Assembly: GCA_036562185.1 (NCBI GenBank)
Contig: DATCKN010000063.1
Span: 1 to 56,505 of the forward strand
Reading direction: 5' to 3'
DNA length: 56,505 nt
From: Thermoclostridium sp036562185
GTDB lineage: Bacteria > Bacillota > Clostridia > DSM-8532
A model generated the notes under the pieces. That model had not been told where the DNA came from, did no database searches, and worked only from the letters and a program-made list of their open reading frames with translations. The position numbers were made by a program, and so were the translations under genes. Numbering within the stretch: position 1 is the stretch's first letter; every line of letters starts with the position of its first letter. Shown piece after piece: positions 27,027-35,085 of this stretch.

Positions 27027-27242
27027 TTATCTTTCTTCGGGGAGTATACCGAGATTTACAGCAACGTTATCATATGCATCAACTATGCACCTGAAACCCG
27101 ACCAGTTCTTACAGGTATTGCATGATATGCCCTCATCCTCATACAACCCCATGACATTGCTGTAATTGTACCTTCTCTGCTGATATTGGCTGCAGTTTTC
27201 TCCTACCAGTTTGAGCTCATCAGGCAAGATAGAATCACTCAA
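27027..27242 (-). CDS. Small conserved-type protein with CxxC...C cluster
   Basis: 71 residues from a TTG start at 27242, supported by GGGAGGGG six bases upstream; a longer frame from 27260 has its start inside the ribosome-site region. The sequence is polar with a short Cys cluster, CNTCKNWSGFRC, preceded by NYSNVMGLYEDEGIS, and ends with ILPEER. The spacing C-x2-C-x7-C could bind a metal, but one Cys short of a typical zinc ribbon; another Cys (in GENC) lies earlier. It resembles small clostridial proteins of unknown role. Same strand as pcrA (upstream) and spoIIE (downstream, beyond the spoIIE promoter). Confidence 0.72.
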   Translation of the reverse strand: MSDSILPDELKLVGENCSQYQQRRYNYSNVMGLYEDEGISCNTCKNWSGFRCIVDAYDNVAVNLGILPEER

Positions 27243-27336
27243 TGAAATCCCCTCCCACAATTAAGCATTCTTCCTGAAGTATGCCCACAGCAGGGAAAAA
27301 ATATGTGCCGCCTCAAAGGAAATAAACATTTGCCGC

Positions 27337-29538
27337 CTATAACCGCTTAAGTTTTGCGAAAGATGCCATCAGTCTTTTCATGCCATATGCATCAAAGTTT
27401 ATTTCAAGCTTGTAATCCGACCCCTCGGGTTCTTTTTTTACTACGGTACCTTCACCGAATTTTTTATGTAAAACACGGGCGCCAACTTCAATATCAAACG
27501 GCTCAATTTCCTGGGCTTGCGTAAATGAAGCAGTACGCTGTTTCCACATATTGGATTCGGTAGCCTGATTAGTCAGCCGGTATCCGCTGTTATTATTATA
27601 TGACCTGCTTTCGGGATAATCCAGTAAATCCGGAGGGATTTCATCAATAAACCTTGAATGTCTTGTATATGTTGTATTTCCGAACAGCATTCTTGATTTT
27701 GCATATGTCAGATACAGCTTTTCCCTTGCTCTTGTAATTCCTACATAACAAAGCCGGCGTTCCTCTTCCATCTCGCTTTCCGAGCCAATGGACCGAATGC
27801 TTGGGAACAAGCCTTCCTCCATTCCGGTAAGAAATACCACCGGGTATTCAAGGCCTTTGGCACTATGCATTGTTAGAAGAACAACCCTGTCGTCCTCTTC
27901 TTTAAGGTCATCTACATCGGCTACAAGGGAAATATGCGCCAGGAAGTCTTCAAGAGAAGGATTCTCCTCTTCACTGTTGTTGGCAAATTCCACCGCAACC
28001 GATTGAAATTCCCTGATATTTTCAATACGTGTCCTGGCTTCGTCAGTTCCTTCCAGTTGCAGTTCCTGGATAATACCGCTTTCTTCAATAACTGTTTTAA
28101 TCCATTCAACAAGATTTGTATAAGAGAGCATTGTCCTAAATCTTGCCAGGGCTTCTGTGAAAGCTTTCAGTTTCTCTGCAGCGCGGGAAAGCTCCGGGAA
28201 ATATTCTGCCCGTGTGATTATTGAATATACGCTTACACCATTGCTTACAGCCAGTTGTTCGGCTTTATCGAGCGTGACCTTGCCAATCCCCCTTTTTGGC
28301 ACGTTAATGATCCTTTTCAGGCTTATATCATCATTCGGGTTCTGTATAACCCTGAGGTATGCGACAATATCCTTGATTTCCTTGCGATCGTAAAATTTAT
28401 GTCCTCCAATAATCTTATAGGGAACCCCGTTTTTCATAAATGCATCTTCAAAGACACGGGACTGTGCATTGATTCGGTAAAGGATGGCAAAATCACGGTA
28501 TTTCCTGTTTCCTGTTTTAACCTCGTTTCTTATTATATTTGCGGTGTACCACGCCTCTTCCCTCTCATCAGATGCCTCAAAAACCTGTACCTTGTCTCCT
28601 TGCTGATTTTTAGTCCAGAGTGTTTTCTGTTTGCGCCCATAATTATTCCTGATAACATGGTTCGCCGCATTCAATATGTTCGCGGTTGATCTGTAATTTT
28701 GCTCCAGTTTGATTACCCTGCAGCCCTTAAAGTCTTTTTCAAACTCAAGAATATTACGGACATTGGCTCCACGCCACCCATATATTGACTGGTCGTCGTC
28801 ACCGACAACACAAACATTCCTGTACTTCCCGGCCAGCATGCTTACCAGCATATACTGGGCGGTATTGGTATCCTGATATTCATCCACAAGGATGTACCTA
28901 AATTTGCTCTGGTAATAATCAAGCACCTCAGGACAATCCGAAAATATTTTCAGTGTATGCATTATAATATCGTCAAAGTCCAGGGCATTATTGGCTTTAA
29001 GCCTTTTTTGATACAAATCGTAAAGTTTTGCTATTTTGCTGAGCCTGAAATCAGAACCTGCCATCAAACTATACCTTTCAGGATATATCATTTCATCCTT
29101 TGCCCTGCTTATCTCACCCAGCACCATTTTGGGAGGGAAGTTTTTTTCATTATACTGCAGCTGGCTAAGGCAGTCTTTCATTAAAGTCTCCTGATCTGCA
29201 GTATCATATATTACAAAATTCCTGTCAAAACCAATCCTGTCTATCTCCCGTCTTAATATCCTTACGCAACAGGCATGGAAAGTACCTGTCCATATGTCCA
29301 GCGCCCTGGGCCCGATAATGCTTTCAATGCGCTCCTTCATTTCTCTTGCAGCTTTATTGGTAAATGTTATGGCCAGAATGTTATATGGTGCAACACCTTT
29401 CTCTTCAATTAAATAAGCAATACGGTGAGTCAAAACCCTTGTTTTTCCTGACCCTGCACCTGCCAGCACCAAAAGCGGGCCTTCTGTATGCAGCACTGCC
29501 TCTTTTTGCTGAGGGTTCAACCCCTGAATAAGATCCAT
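27337..29538 (-). CDS. pcrA: ATP-dependent DNA helicase PcrA/UvrD family
   Basis: 733 residues, the usual size. Superfamily 1A motifs are complete: Q motif GLNPQQKEAV, Walker A LAGAGSGKTRVLTHR, TFTNKAAREM, motif II YILVDEYQDTN, motif III GDDDQSIYGWRGA, motif V TMHSAKGLEYPVVFLTGMEEG and motif VI ERRLCYVGITRAR. PcrA unwinds 3' to 5' in repair and rolling-circle replication and clears RNA polymerase or RecA. ATG with GGAGGAG upstream. A TTGCAA/TATAAT promoter lies 65 nt upstream. Confidence 0.97.
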   Translation of the reverse strand: MDLIQGLNPQQKEAVLHTEGPLLVLAGAGSGKTRVLTHRIAYLIEEKGVAPYNILAITFTNKAAREMKERIESIIGPRALDIWTGTFHACCVRILRREIDRIGFDRNFVIYDTADQETLMKDCLSQLQYNEKNFPPKMVLGEISRAKDEMIYPERYSLMAGSDFRLSKIAKLYDLYQKRLKANNALDFDDIIMHTLKIFSDCPEVLDYYQSKFRYILVDEYQDTNTAQYMLVSMLAGKYRNVCVVGDDDQSIYGWRGANVRNILEFEKDFKGCRVIKLEQNYRSTANILNAANHVIRNNYGRKQKTLWTKNQQGDKVQVFEASDEREEAWYTANIIRNEVKTGNRKYRDFAILYRINAQSRVFEDAFMKNGVPYKIIGGHKFYDRKEIKDIVAYLRVIQNPNDDISLKRIINVPKRGIGKVTLDKAEQLAVSNGVSVYSIITRAEYFPELSRAAEKLKAFTEALARFRTMLSYTNLVEWIKTVIEESGIIQELQLEGTDEARTRIENIREFQSVAVEFANNSEEENPSLEDFLAHISLVADVDDLKEEDDRVVLLTMHSAKGLEYPVVFLTGMEEGLFPSIRSIGSESEMEEERRLCYVGITRAREKLYLTYAKSRMLFGNTTYTRHSRFIDEIPPDLLDYPESRSYNNNSGYRLTNQATESNMWKQRTASFTQAQEIEPFDIEVGARVLHKKFGEGTVVKKEPEGSDYKLEINFDAYGMKRLMASFAKLKRL

Positions 29539-29602
29539 CTTAGCTCCTCCGATTTAATTAAATTTTTGTCGCTAAATTAAACTATTATGTATGCGCTAAT
29601 TT

Positions 29603-29631
29603 ATTATAGCAACCCGATCAATTGCTTGCAA
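29603..29631 (-). promoter_or_regulatory. Sigma-A promoter of pcrA
   Basis: Minus strand TTGCAA, 17 bp, TATAAT. It lies at the pcrA side of the 411-bp pcrA-tagA gap; the rest of that gap is filled by repeat copy C. Confidence 0.7.
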
Positions 29632-29688
29632 TTGAATCAAAATGTTATGTTCAAAAACGCAACATTTAAATTACGCGAAGCATTATTG

Positions 29689-29829
29689 ACCCGCTCATAA
29701 TTATTAATTAATCCAACGTTGAGGTCTCCATATCACGGATCGCTCACCCTCACGCTCTTGACTACATGGTATGCAGCATAGCTTTGAAGTGTGTTGCTCT
29801 GCGTCACCAAAACCACCCGAATCACCCGC
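29689..29829 (-). repeat. Repeat family copy C (first 141 nt of the core, inverted)
   Basis: Read on the minus strand it starts GCGGGTGATTCGGGTGGTTT and matches positions 1-141 of copies A/B, ending at the second GCGGGT. The 3' hairpin module is missing; instead the sequence joins directly to CAATAATGCTTCGCGTAATT, which in copy B lies beyond the right arm (6196 onward). Beyond the other end (29838-29870) is the arm sequence AGCATTTTTGCGAGTTTCGG, as at 6077 of copy B. So the family is modular, and here one module was precisely lost or never gained. Confidence 0.85.
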
Positions 29830-29949
29830 TGTTTTATGTAGCATTTTTGCGAGTTTCGGCTTGCCCGGGCTAAACTTGCCATACATCTTTTCGACATTGA
29901 AAAAATGGGATATAATATACTGGTTAAAAGCACACGGAGGATAAGACAT

Positions 29950-30693
29950 ATGAATAAAGTTGACATCCATGGTGTTAAAATTCATAATGTTACAATGCGC
30001 GAGGCCGTTCAGCTGGTTAAGAACTGGGTGGAAGAGGGTACCTCTGTTCCACGGGCGATATATACCCCTAATGCGGAATTCATTATGCAGGCACAGAGAA
30101 ATGCCGAGTTCAAAAACGTCCTTAACAATGCCGCCCTGCTGGTACCCGATGGAGCCGGCGTTGTACTGGCATCGAAAATATTGAAAACGCCTCTTAAAGA
30201 AAAGGTTTCGGGCATTGACCTGGTTAAAAATCTGTTCAGAGTTTTTTCAGGGAAAAACGTAAGCTTCTATATACTCGGCGGACAACCCGGAGTAGCTGAA
30301 ATGGCGGCTGTGAATATAATAGCAGAATATAAAAAGATAAAAATAGCGGGATATGATCACGGGTATTTCAAACCTGAGGAAGAAGACGCCGTAATAAAGA
30401 AAATAAACAGCACCAATCCCGATATTGTTCTTGTCGGGTTGGGCGCGCCGAAACAGGAACTATGGATTAACAGAAACATGTACCGGCTTAACTGTAAAGT
30501 ACTTATAGGCGTTGGCGGGAGCATCGATGTGTTTGCCGGTAAAGTATCATTAACACCTGAATTTATCAGGAAAGCAGGGTTTGAATGGCTGCACAGGCTT
30601 ATACGCGAACCATGGAGATATAAACGGATGAAGGATTTGCCACGGTTCATGATCTTAACACTGAAAAAACGGTTTTTCAGGAAAGCGAGATGA
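29950..30693 (+). CDS. tagA: WecG/TagA/CpsF-family glycosyltransferase
   Basis: 247 residues from the ATG at 29950 (GGAGG nine bases upstream). YTPNAEFIMQAQRN, LLVPDGAGVVLASK, YILGGQPGVAE, VGLGAPKQELWI and GVGGSIDVFAGKV are the family's conserved blocks; Asp in VPDG is the likely catalytic base. Members transfer ManNAc (or a related sugar) from UDP to lipid-linked GlcNAc in teichoic-acid or capsule synthesis at the inner face of the membrane. A TATAAT lies at 29911, but no good -35. Downstream, the DUF3810-like gene starts one base after the stop, so they are co-translated. The gene symbol is by family resemblance only. Confidence 0.9.
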   Translation: MNKVDIHGVKIHNVTMREAVQLVKNWVEEGTSVPRAIYTPNAEFIMQAQRNAEFKNVLNNAALLVPDGAGVVLASKILKTPLKEKVSGIDLVKNLFRVFSGKNVSFYILGGQPGVAEMAAVNIIAEYKKIKIAGYDHGYFKPEEEDAVIKKINSTNPDIVLVGLGAPKQELWINRNMYRLNCKVLIGVGGSIDVFAGKVSLTPEFIRKAGFEWLHRLIREPWRYKRMKDLPRFMILTLKKRFFRKAR

Positions 30694-30694
30694 A

Positions 30695-31825
30695 ATGTTG
30701 GGCAATATTTCCACAAAAAACGGCATTTACAAAAAGCGGGAGACAGTATTGCTTATAATTTCGGCAGTACTTATTTTAATATCCCAGATTGCAAAAAGGA
30801 TTGGGGGGCATTATCCCGGCCTGATTGAGAAATATTTTTCAAGAGGCATTTTTCCGGTCAGTTCCAAAATCCAGACATCAATTGCGAATCTCTTTCCTTT
30901 TTCCCTATACGAATTTATTATTATTGCCCTTATTATATTCGGGCTATACAGAGTAGTAAGGCTTATCCGTTCTTTTTTTAAAAAGGAGTATGCCAAAGAA
31001 ATATTAAATTTTGCAACCCTTGTTATTTTTCTGTTCTCTGTTGGCATTTTCCTCTTCCAGTTTTTATGGAGCCTAAATAATTACCGCCTGCCGCTGAAAG
31101 ATCAGTTGGGGCTTAATGTAACCGAAGCGTCTGTGGAGGATCTTGCCCAGACGTACAAAGCTTTGGTATTGAAAGCAAATGATGCCCGCAGTATTTTATC
31201 AAATGTTCAGGATACGCTCCCGGACAGGGCCGGTGTAAAAAACATACTTGAAACCGCATGGGAGGGCTACAGGCCTCTTGCCGAGAAATATGATCTGTTC
31301 CGCTCAGACAGGGTGAGGGTAAAAGGGCTTCTGTTTTCCCGGATACAAACTATATCCGGGTATACGGGAGTATACAGCTTTATAACGGGGGAGCCCAATA
31401 TAAACATCGAACCGCCATTGGTCACCCTTCCCCACACAGCATGCCACGAAATTGCCCACCAGATGGGAATTACTTTTGAAGATGAGGCAAATTACGCCGC
31501 ATTTTTAGCCTGTAAAAGCCACCCTGACATACTGTTCCAGTACTCAGGGTACCTTTCGGCCTTAACTTATGCAGGAAATGCGTTATACAGGCAGTCCCCC
31601 GGGCTGTATAATGAGATTTCGCAGCTTCTGAGCGAAGAAATTAAAAACGATCAGAATGAAATCAGGGACTTCTGGAACAAGCATCAGAAAGAAACGGCTT
31701 CAAAAATTGCCGACAAGGTGAATGAAACCTATCTCAAAAGTAATAATCAGCCCGCAGGGATGCAAAGCTACGGTAAATTTGTAGATCTCCTGATAGCTGA
31801 TTACCTTGATGACAATTCAATTTAG
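30695..31825 (+). CDS. DUF3810-type membrane protein with HExxH motif
   Basis: 376 residues. Three hydrophobic segments in the N-terminal half (about 16-33, 70-88 and 104-125) anchor the protein; the C-terminal half is soluble and contains HTACHEIAHQMG (about 244-255) and FEDEANYAAFLACKSH, a zincin-like arrangement in which both His residues and a downstream Glu could bind zinc. This fits the DUF3810 family, whose substrate is unknown. The ATG follows the tagA stop by one base with only a weak ribosome site, so translation is probably coupled. It may process or shape a cell-surface product; that is inference from the neighbour. Confidence 0.8.
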   Translation: MLGNISTKNGIYKKRETVLLIISAVLILISQIAKRIGGHYPGLIEKYFSRGIFPVSSKIQTSIANLFPFSLYEFIIIALIIFGLYRVVRLIRSFFKKEYAKEILNFATLVIFLFSVGIFLFQFLWSLNNYRLPLKDQLGLNVTEASVEDLAQTYKALVLKANDARSILSNVQDTLPDRAGVKNILETAWEGYRPLAEKYDLFRSDRVRVKGLLFSRIQTISGYTGVYSFITGEPNINIEPPLVTLPHTACHEIAHQMGITFEDEANYAAFLACKSHPDILFQYSGYLSALTYAGNALYRQSPGLYNEISQLLSEEIKNDQNEIRDFWNKHQKETASKIADKVNETYLKSNNQPAGMQSYGKFVDLLIADYLDDNSI

Positions 31826-31843
31826 TCGTCTTTCAAATTCAGG

Positions 31844-33688
31844 TTAGTCCAACAGTTTCAATAAATCTACCACCTGTTGTGTAAGGACATAAACGCAATC
31901 CATTGTAACATAAGAATCAGGACTTATTTTCTGCAAAACCTCATCAGTAATTAACTTCTTTTCTTTTACTTTCGCATATGCATAACCTTGATCAAACGGA
32001 ATGTCAAGTGTTCTAAGTACAATTTCGCAGGCTTTCTCACCTGTAAGCAAATCTTCGGTAGAATAAGGCCTGATACGGTTGTCAAGCTTAAGAGTATACT
32101 TTTCGGGTGCAGCTTTAACAATCATATTTACAATTAATGTGACAAGGTTCTCCTGGTATGCTTCAACATCGAAAATGTAATCATTGTCCATACCCCCTGC
32201 AACAAGCCCATACTTGACAAGTTCCTTTACCGCAGGCCATGCCCAGTGGTTTTCATTTGGATTCCTTTCATCAAAATCCATAAGGGTAATCCCTGATCTT
32301 TTCAACAGTTTCTGATAATCTCTTATTACGTTGTCATCTGCCTGATATAACTCAGCTGGTGTCATATCGTTAAGATAGCAGTATGCCGCAGTGACCCCCA
32401 AAGCCTCTCCCCCTGTTATGCTTACAGGCAACCTGCCCGCACTTGTTGCCGCCAATGATGAAAAAGAGGCCTTTCTGCCTGCCATCAGCAAATTATCATA
32501 ATTTTTCGATATGAAGCATTCAAGGGGAATGCTGTAGACTACAGGATTTCCAAGTATATATGTAAATTCCTCTGACATTTCAGCGCTTATAAATTTCTCC
32601 GCATCAACTGCTCCCGATGCCATAACCACCTTGGTCCGGAAATTCCTGTTTTCCAGAATATCCTCAACGGTCAGCATATACCGTCCTTCAAAATGCCTGT
32701 ATTCCGGGATATAGAAATTTGCCGGTCCTGCTTTAAATGAGCAATTCTCAAAGGGGACAAATGCCGTTTTCAAAAAAGCTGTAAGCATTTTCGCCTCAGT
32801 CAGCGCATCATAAAAATCCTCGCTGACCATTTCATTATCGTTTACATTCACCTGATGCATGCGTATACCACTGATAACCACTTCATCATTAGGCTGCCCT
32901 ATAAAGCTTAAATTTGAAATCTTTGTTTTTTTGCTGTGCTTTTGGTATTGGCCCATGACGAATTTAAAGTCTTCTATATTCCGGCTTTGATTTCCGATAC
33001 TCTGAATATCGTCCCATGAAACGTTTGAAATTACAAAATTGAACGTTACAGGCATATACGAATTGGGTACATTTATGTCTTCGGAACCACGGAAATACGG
33101 AACATCACACAACATCAAAACGTCACCGTTTTCGGTAGCGTCTATAAAATAATGGGCTTCAATTGTTTTTGTCTGTCCTTCATGATAAACTGAAACCGAC
33201 TTGACCGTGTTTTCATAAGTCTCCACAGACAAGTAAGCTGCATTATAAAATACAGTAATATTCGGTTCATTTTCAAGCATTTGCTTAACAGAAAGAGTAT
33301 AGTCACGGTAAGAAAAATTGCCGCCGCTGTCCCCGAATAACTCGGTATATATACCTGTATTCAGGTTAACTTTCTCCTTGTTTATCACTGCGTAGTCAGG
33401 GGAAGTATACGCAATCATGGCAGATTTAATATAACTTCCCGGATCTATGTCCTCAGTTACCAGCAAGGTTTTAAGCCCCATCCTTGCTCCCGACAGCGCT
33501 GCCGCTATGCCTTCGGGTTCTGCACCAAACACAGCCAGCGCATATTTGTTCTCTCCCTCGGGCCCCTTCGCTTTCATAGTCCTTTTTTCAAGCTCCTGGC
33601 CATTTATAATCGGGAAAATTCCATACCGGAAAGTCAGAAAGAATAATATGAAAATCAGCAATATACGAATTATCCGCTTTTTATCCAT
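31844..33688 (-). CDS. Exported FAD-dependent oxidoreductase-like protein with SLH-like C-terminus
   Basis: 614 residues from the ATG at 33688; an in-frame GTG at 33745 would overlap the upstream gene and has no ribosome site. Residues 1-25 form a signal anchor. The body resembles the FAD_oxidored family: ALAVFGAEPEGIAAALSGAR at the dinucleotide site, YFIDATENGD, and NLLMAGRKASFSSLAATSAG plus EALGVTAAYCYL. The glycine motif is degenerate (GAEPEG at about 55-60 instead of GxGxxG). The last 135 residues, starting HWAWPAVKELVKYGLVAGG, look like one or two S-layer-homology repeats, suggesting cell-wall attachment. It is probably co-transcribed with the secreted protein upstream. Substrate and true flavin binding are unknown. 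Confidence 0.78.
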   Translation of the reverse strand: MDKKRIIRILLIFILFFLTFRYGIFPIINGQELEKRTMKAKGPEGENKYALAVFGAEPEGIAAALSGARMGLKTLLVTEDIDPGSYIKSAMIAYTSPDYAVINKEKVNLNTGIYTELFGDSGGNFSYRDYTLSVKQMLENEPNITVFYNAAYLSVETYENTVKSVSVYHEGQTKTIEAHYFIDATENGDVLMLCDVPYFRGSEDINVPNSYMPVTFNFVISNVSWDDIQSIGNQSRNIEDFKFVMGQYQKHSKKTKISNLSFIGQPNDEVVISGIRMHQVNVNDNEMVSEDFYDALTEAKMLTAFLKTAFVPFENCSFKAGPANFYIPEYRHFEGRYMLTVEDILENRNFRTKVVMASGAVDAEKFISAEMSEEFTYILGNPVVYSIPLECFISKNYDNLLMAGRKASFSSLAATSAGRLPVSITGGEALGVTAAYCYLNDMTPAELYQADDNVIRDYQKLLKRSGITLMDFDERNPNENHWAWPAVKELVKYGLVAGGMDNDYIFDVEAYQENLVTLIVNMIVKAAPEKYTLKLDNRIRPYSTEDLLTGEKACEIVLRTLDIPFDQGYAYAKVKEKKLITDEVLQKISPDSYVTMDCVYVLTQQVVDLLKLLD

Positions 33689-33722
33689 AGCAAACACCAA
33701 TTCAGAAAGTAAGGGACCTATT

Positions 33723-34331
33723 TTACTGGATTGTGTAACTGCCACGGATTAACAAGTAGGCCACATCTGATACCACCTTTATACCTCTTCCGTCATCCCT
33801 GGCTGATATTAACAAATGCTGGTTCGGGACTACATCCCCTGTTTTCAGATCAATACCGGAAGTTACATCTGCAAGCCCGCCATACATTCCTGTCATTGCA
33901 GTGGTCTCTCCGCTTCTTACTATGGCTTCAGAGCCTGCTCCAAGCAATACTGCCTGACCTTTTGAAGCTTCAACAACCGTAAAACCGCTTTCAAGAGCCT
34001 GCATCTTTTGGATTAGCTCCAGGTTCTGTTTTTCAAGGCTTTGAATTTTAGTATAAGCATCTATAATCAAATTGGTGAGATCCCTGACATCGGTTCTGAG
34101 ATTGCTAATGACCTGTTCATCGACACTGCCTGTTTTTGAAGAACTGCTACCACCGGTAGATTTGCCGCTTCCGATTTTCTCTGATAATTTCTGAATTTGC
34201 TCGTCCACATAGCTTTTTGTCACCAGAGGATCAAATTCGCTTCCAGGCTGCGCAGACGATGCGGCATTTGCTATAAGAACTGCAGAAAAAAACAATACAC
34301 ATACAATTAGAAGATTCACTTGCTTCTTCAT
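33723..34331 (-). CDS. Secreted protein of unknown function (signal peptide, Ser-rich linker, coiled coil)
   Basis: 202 residues. A clear signal peptide (about 1-23, cleavage near ANA-AS) is followed by a helical segment (FDPLVTKSYVDEQIQKL), a Gly/Ser linker (STGGSSSSK), a coiled coil (about 75-118), and a compact C-terminal domain (about 120-202) rich in Gly/Val with GQAVLLGAGSEAIVRSGET and VPNQHLLISARDDGRGIKV. I do not recognise the last domain; it resembles domains in other clostridial surface proteins. ATG with GGGGG upstream. The FAD-like gene starts about 35 nt after its stop, so the pair probably forms an envelope operon. Confidence 0.75.
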   Translation of the reverse strand: MKKQVNLLIVCVLFFSAVLIANAASSAQPGSEFDPLVTKSYVDEQIQKLSEKIGSGKSTGGSSSSKTGSVDEQVISNLRTDVRDLTNLIIDAYTKIQSLEKQNLELIQKMQALESGFTVVEASKGQAVLLGAGSEAIVRSGETTAMTGMYGGLADVTSGIDLKTGDVVPNQHLLISARDDGRGIKVVSDVAYLLIRGSYTIQ

Positions 34332-34391
34332 CTTTTGTTACCCCCTGAAATTACCAAATTAATAAATAAAACCTTTACTTTTCCGCTATAT

Positions 34392-34422
34392 TGCCAAAGG
34401 TCTTTTTCACAGACCTTTGGCA
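34392..34422. other. Strong stem-loop between endoA and the secreted-protein gene
   Basis: TGCCAAAGGTCT and AGACCTTTGGCA form a perfect 12-bp stem with a 7-nt loop. Neither side has a good T-run, so it is either an imperfect terminator of endoA or an mRNA-stability element. Confidence 0.55.
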
Positions 34423-34496
34423 TATTTTGAGATTCACCGGCTGTACTCCGCGAGACCCATTTTGAGCCTCGATATAAACTTATGCTGTATGTATCT

Positions 34497-34856
34497 TTAC
34501 TGCAAATAACCCGATTCGAGGCCAAAACTGGTGCTCAATGCTTCATTTACTTTCATCATAATGCTTTCATCCAAATGGCCTGTTTTTTCACGCAGCCTTC
34601 TTTTGTCGATAGTCCTAATCTGTTCTAATAATATAACAGAATCCTTACTTAGTCCATACAATTCTCCAGGTATCTCTATGTGTGTCGGAAGTTTAGTCTT
34701 GCTGAGTCTTGATGTTATTGCCGAAACAATTATGGTTGGACTGTACCTGTTGCCTACATCATTCTGAATAACAAGTACAGGTCTTATGCCTCCTTGTTCC
34801 GAACCGACTACAGGACTCAAATCCGCATAGAAGATATCCCCTCTTTTTATCTCCAT
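34497..34856 (-). CDS. ndoA: EndoA/MazF-type mRNA interferase toxin
   Basis: 119 residues from the ATG at 34856 (GGAGGAG eight bases upstream; the GTG at 34865 is part of that site). EIKRGDIFYADLSPVVGSEQ, GGIRPVLVIQNDVGN, PTIIVSAITSR and LLEQIRTIDKRRL match B. subtilis EndoA across its length; the catalytic Arg and Thr positions are present. It cleaves single-stranded mRNA at short motifs. It keeps the Firmicutes location downstream of alr, but the 229 bp between alr and this gene hold no antitoxin frame; EndoAI would need about 280 bp. Confidence 0.94.
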   Translation of the reverse strand: MEIKRGDIFYADLSPVVGSEQGGIRPVLVIQNDVGNRYSPTIIVSAITSRLSKTKLPTHIEIPGELYGLSKDSVILLEQIRTIDKRRLREKTGHLDESIMMKVNEALSTSFGLESGYLQ

Positions 34857-34911
34857 AACATTCACTCCTCCGTGCTGGATTTGACCCCACTGGTATTATT
34901 TTTCCAATTTC

Positions 34912-34940
34912 ATTATATTTTTTTTAGTAAACCCCGTCAA
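34912..34940 (-). promoter_or_regulatory. Sigma-A promoter of the endoA gene
   Basis: Minus strand TTGACG, 17 bp, TATAAT, about 55 nt upstream of the toxin ATG. It occupies the place where an antitoxin gene would be, so the toxin seems to be transcribed independently of alr. Confidence 0.8.
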
Positions 34941-35085
34941 ATTAAATGTACATTACATAATTTTTTATCAAAAAAGTAAATTCTATCTATAAGTATTACA
35001 ATTTTTAAAAGTTTCATACATTACCATATGACAGAAAATGTACAAAGGTTATTATAATAAAACTGTAAATTTGGATTTAAGCCAG

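Noticed and set aside
29704..29985. A 93-codon minus-strand frame next to tagA
   Set aside because: It is the repeat copy C frame extended into the tagA start region, without a ribosome site.
34866..35085. Possible antitoxin gene between alr and endoA
   Set aside because: The stretch is AT-rich and has no frame with a ribosome site; it is too short for a standard EndoAI.
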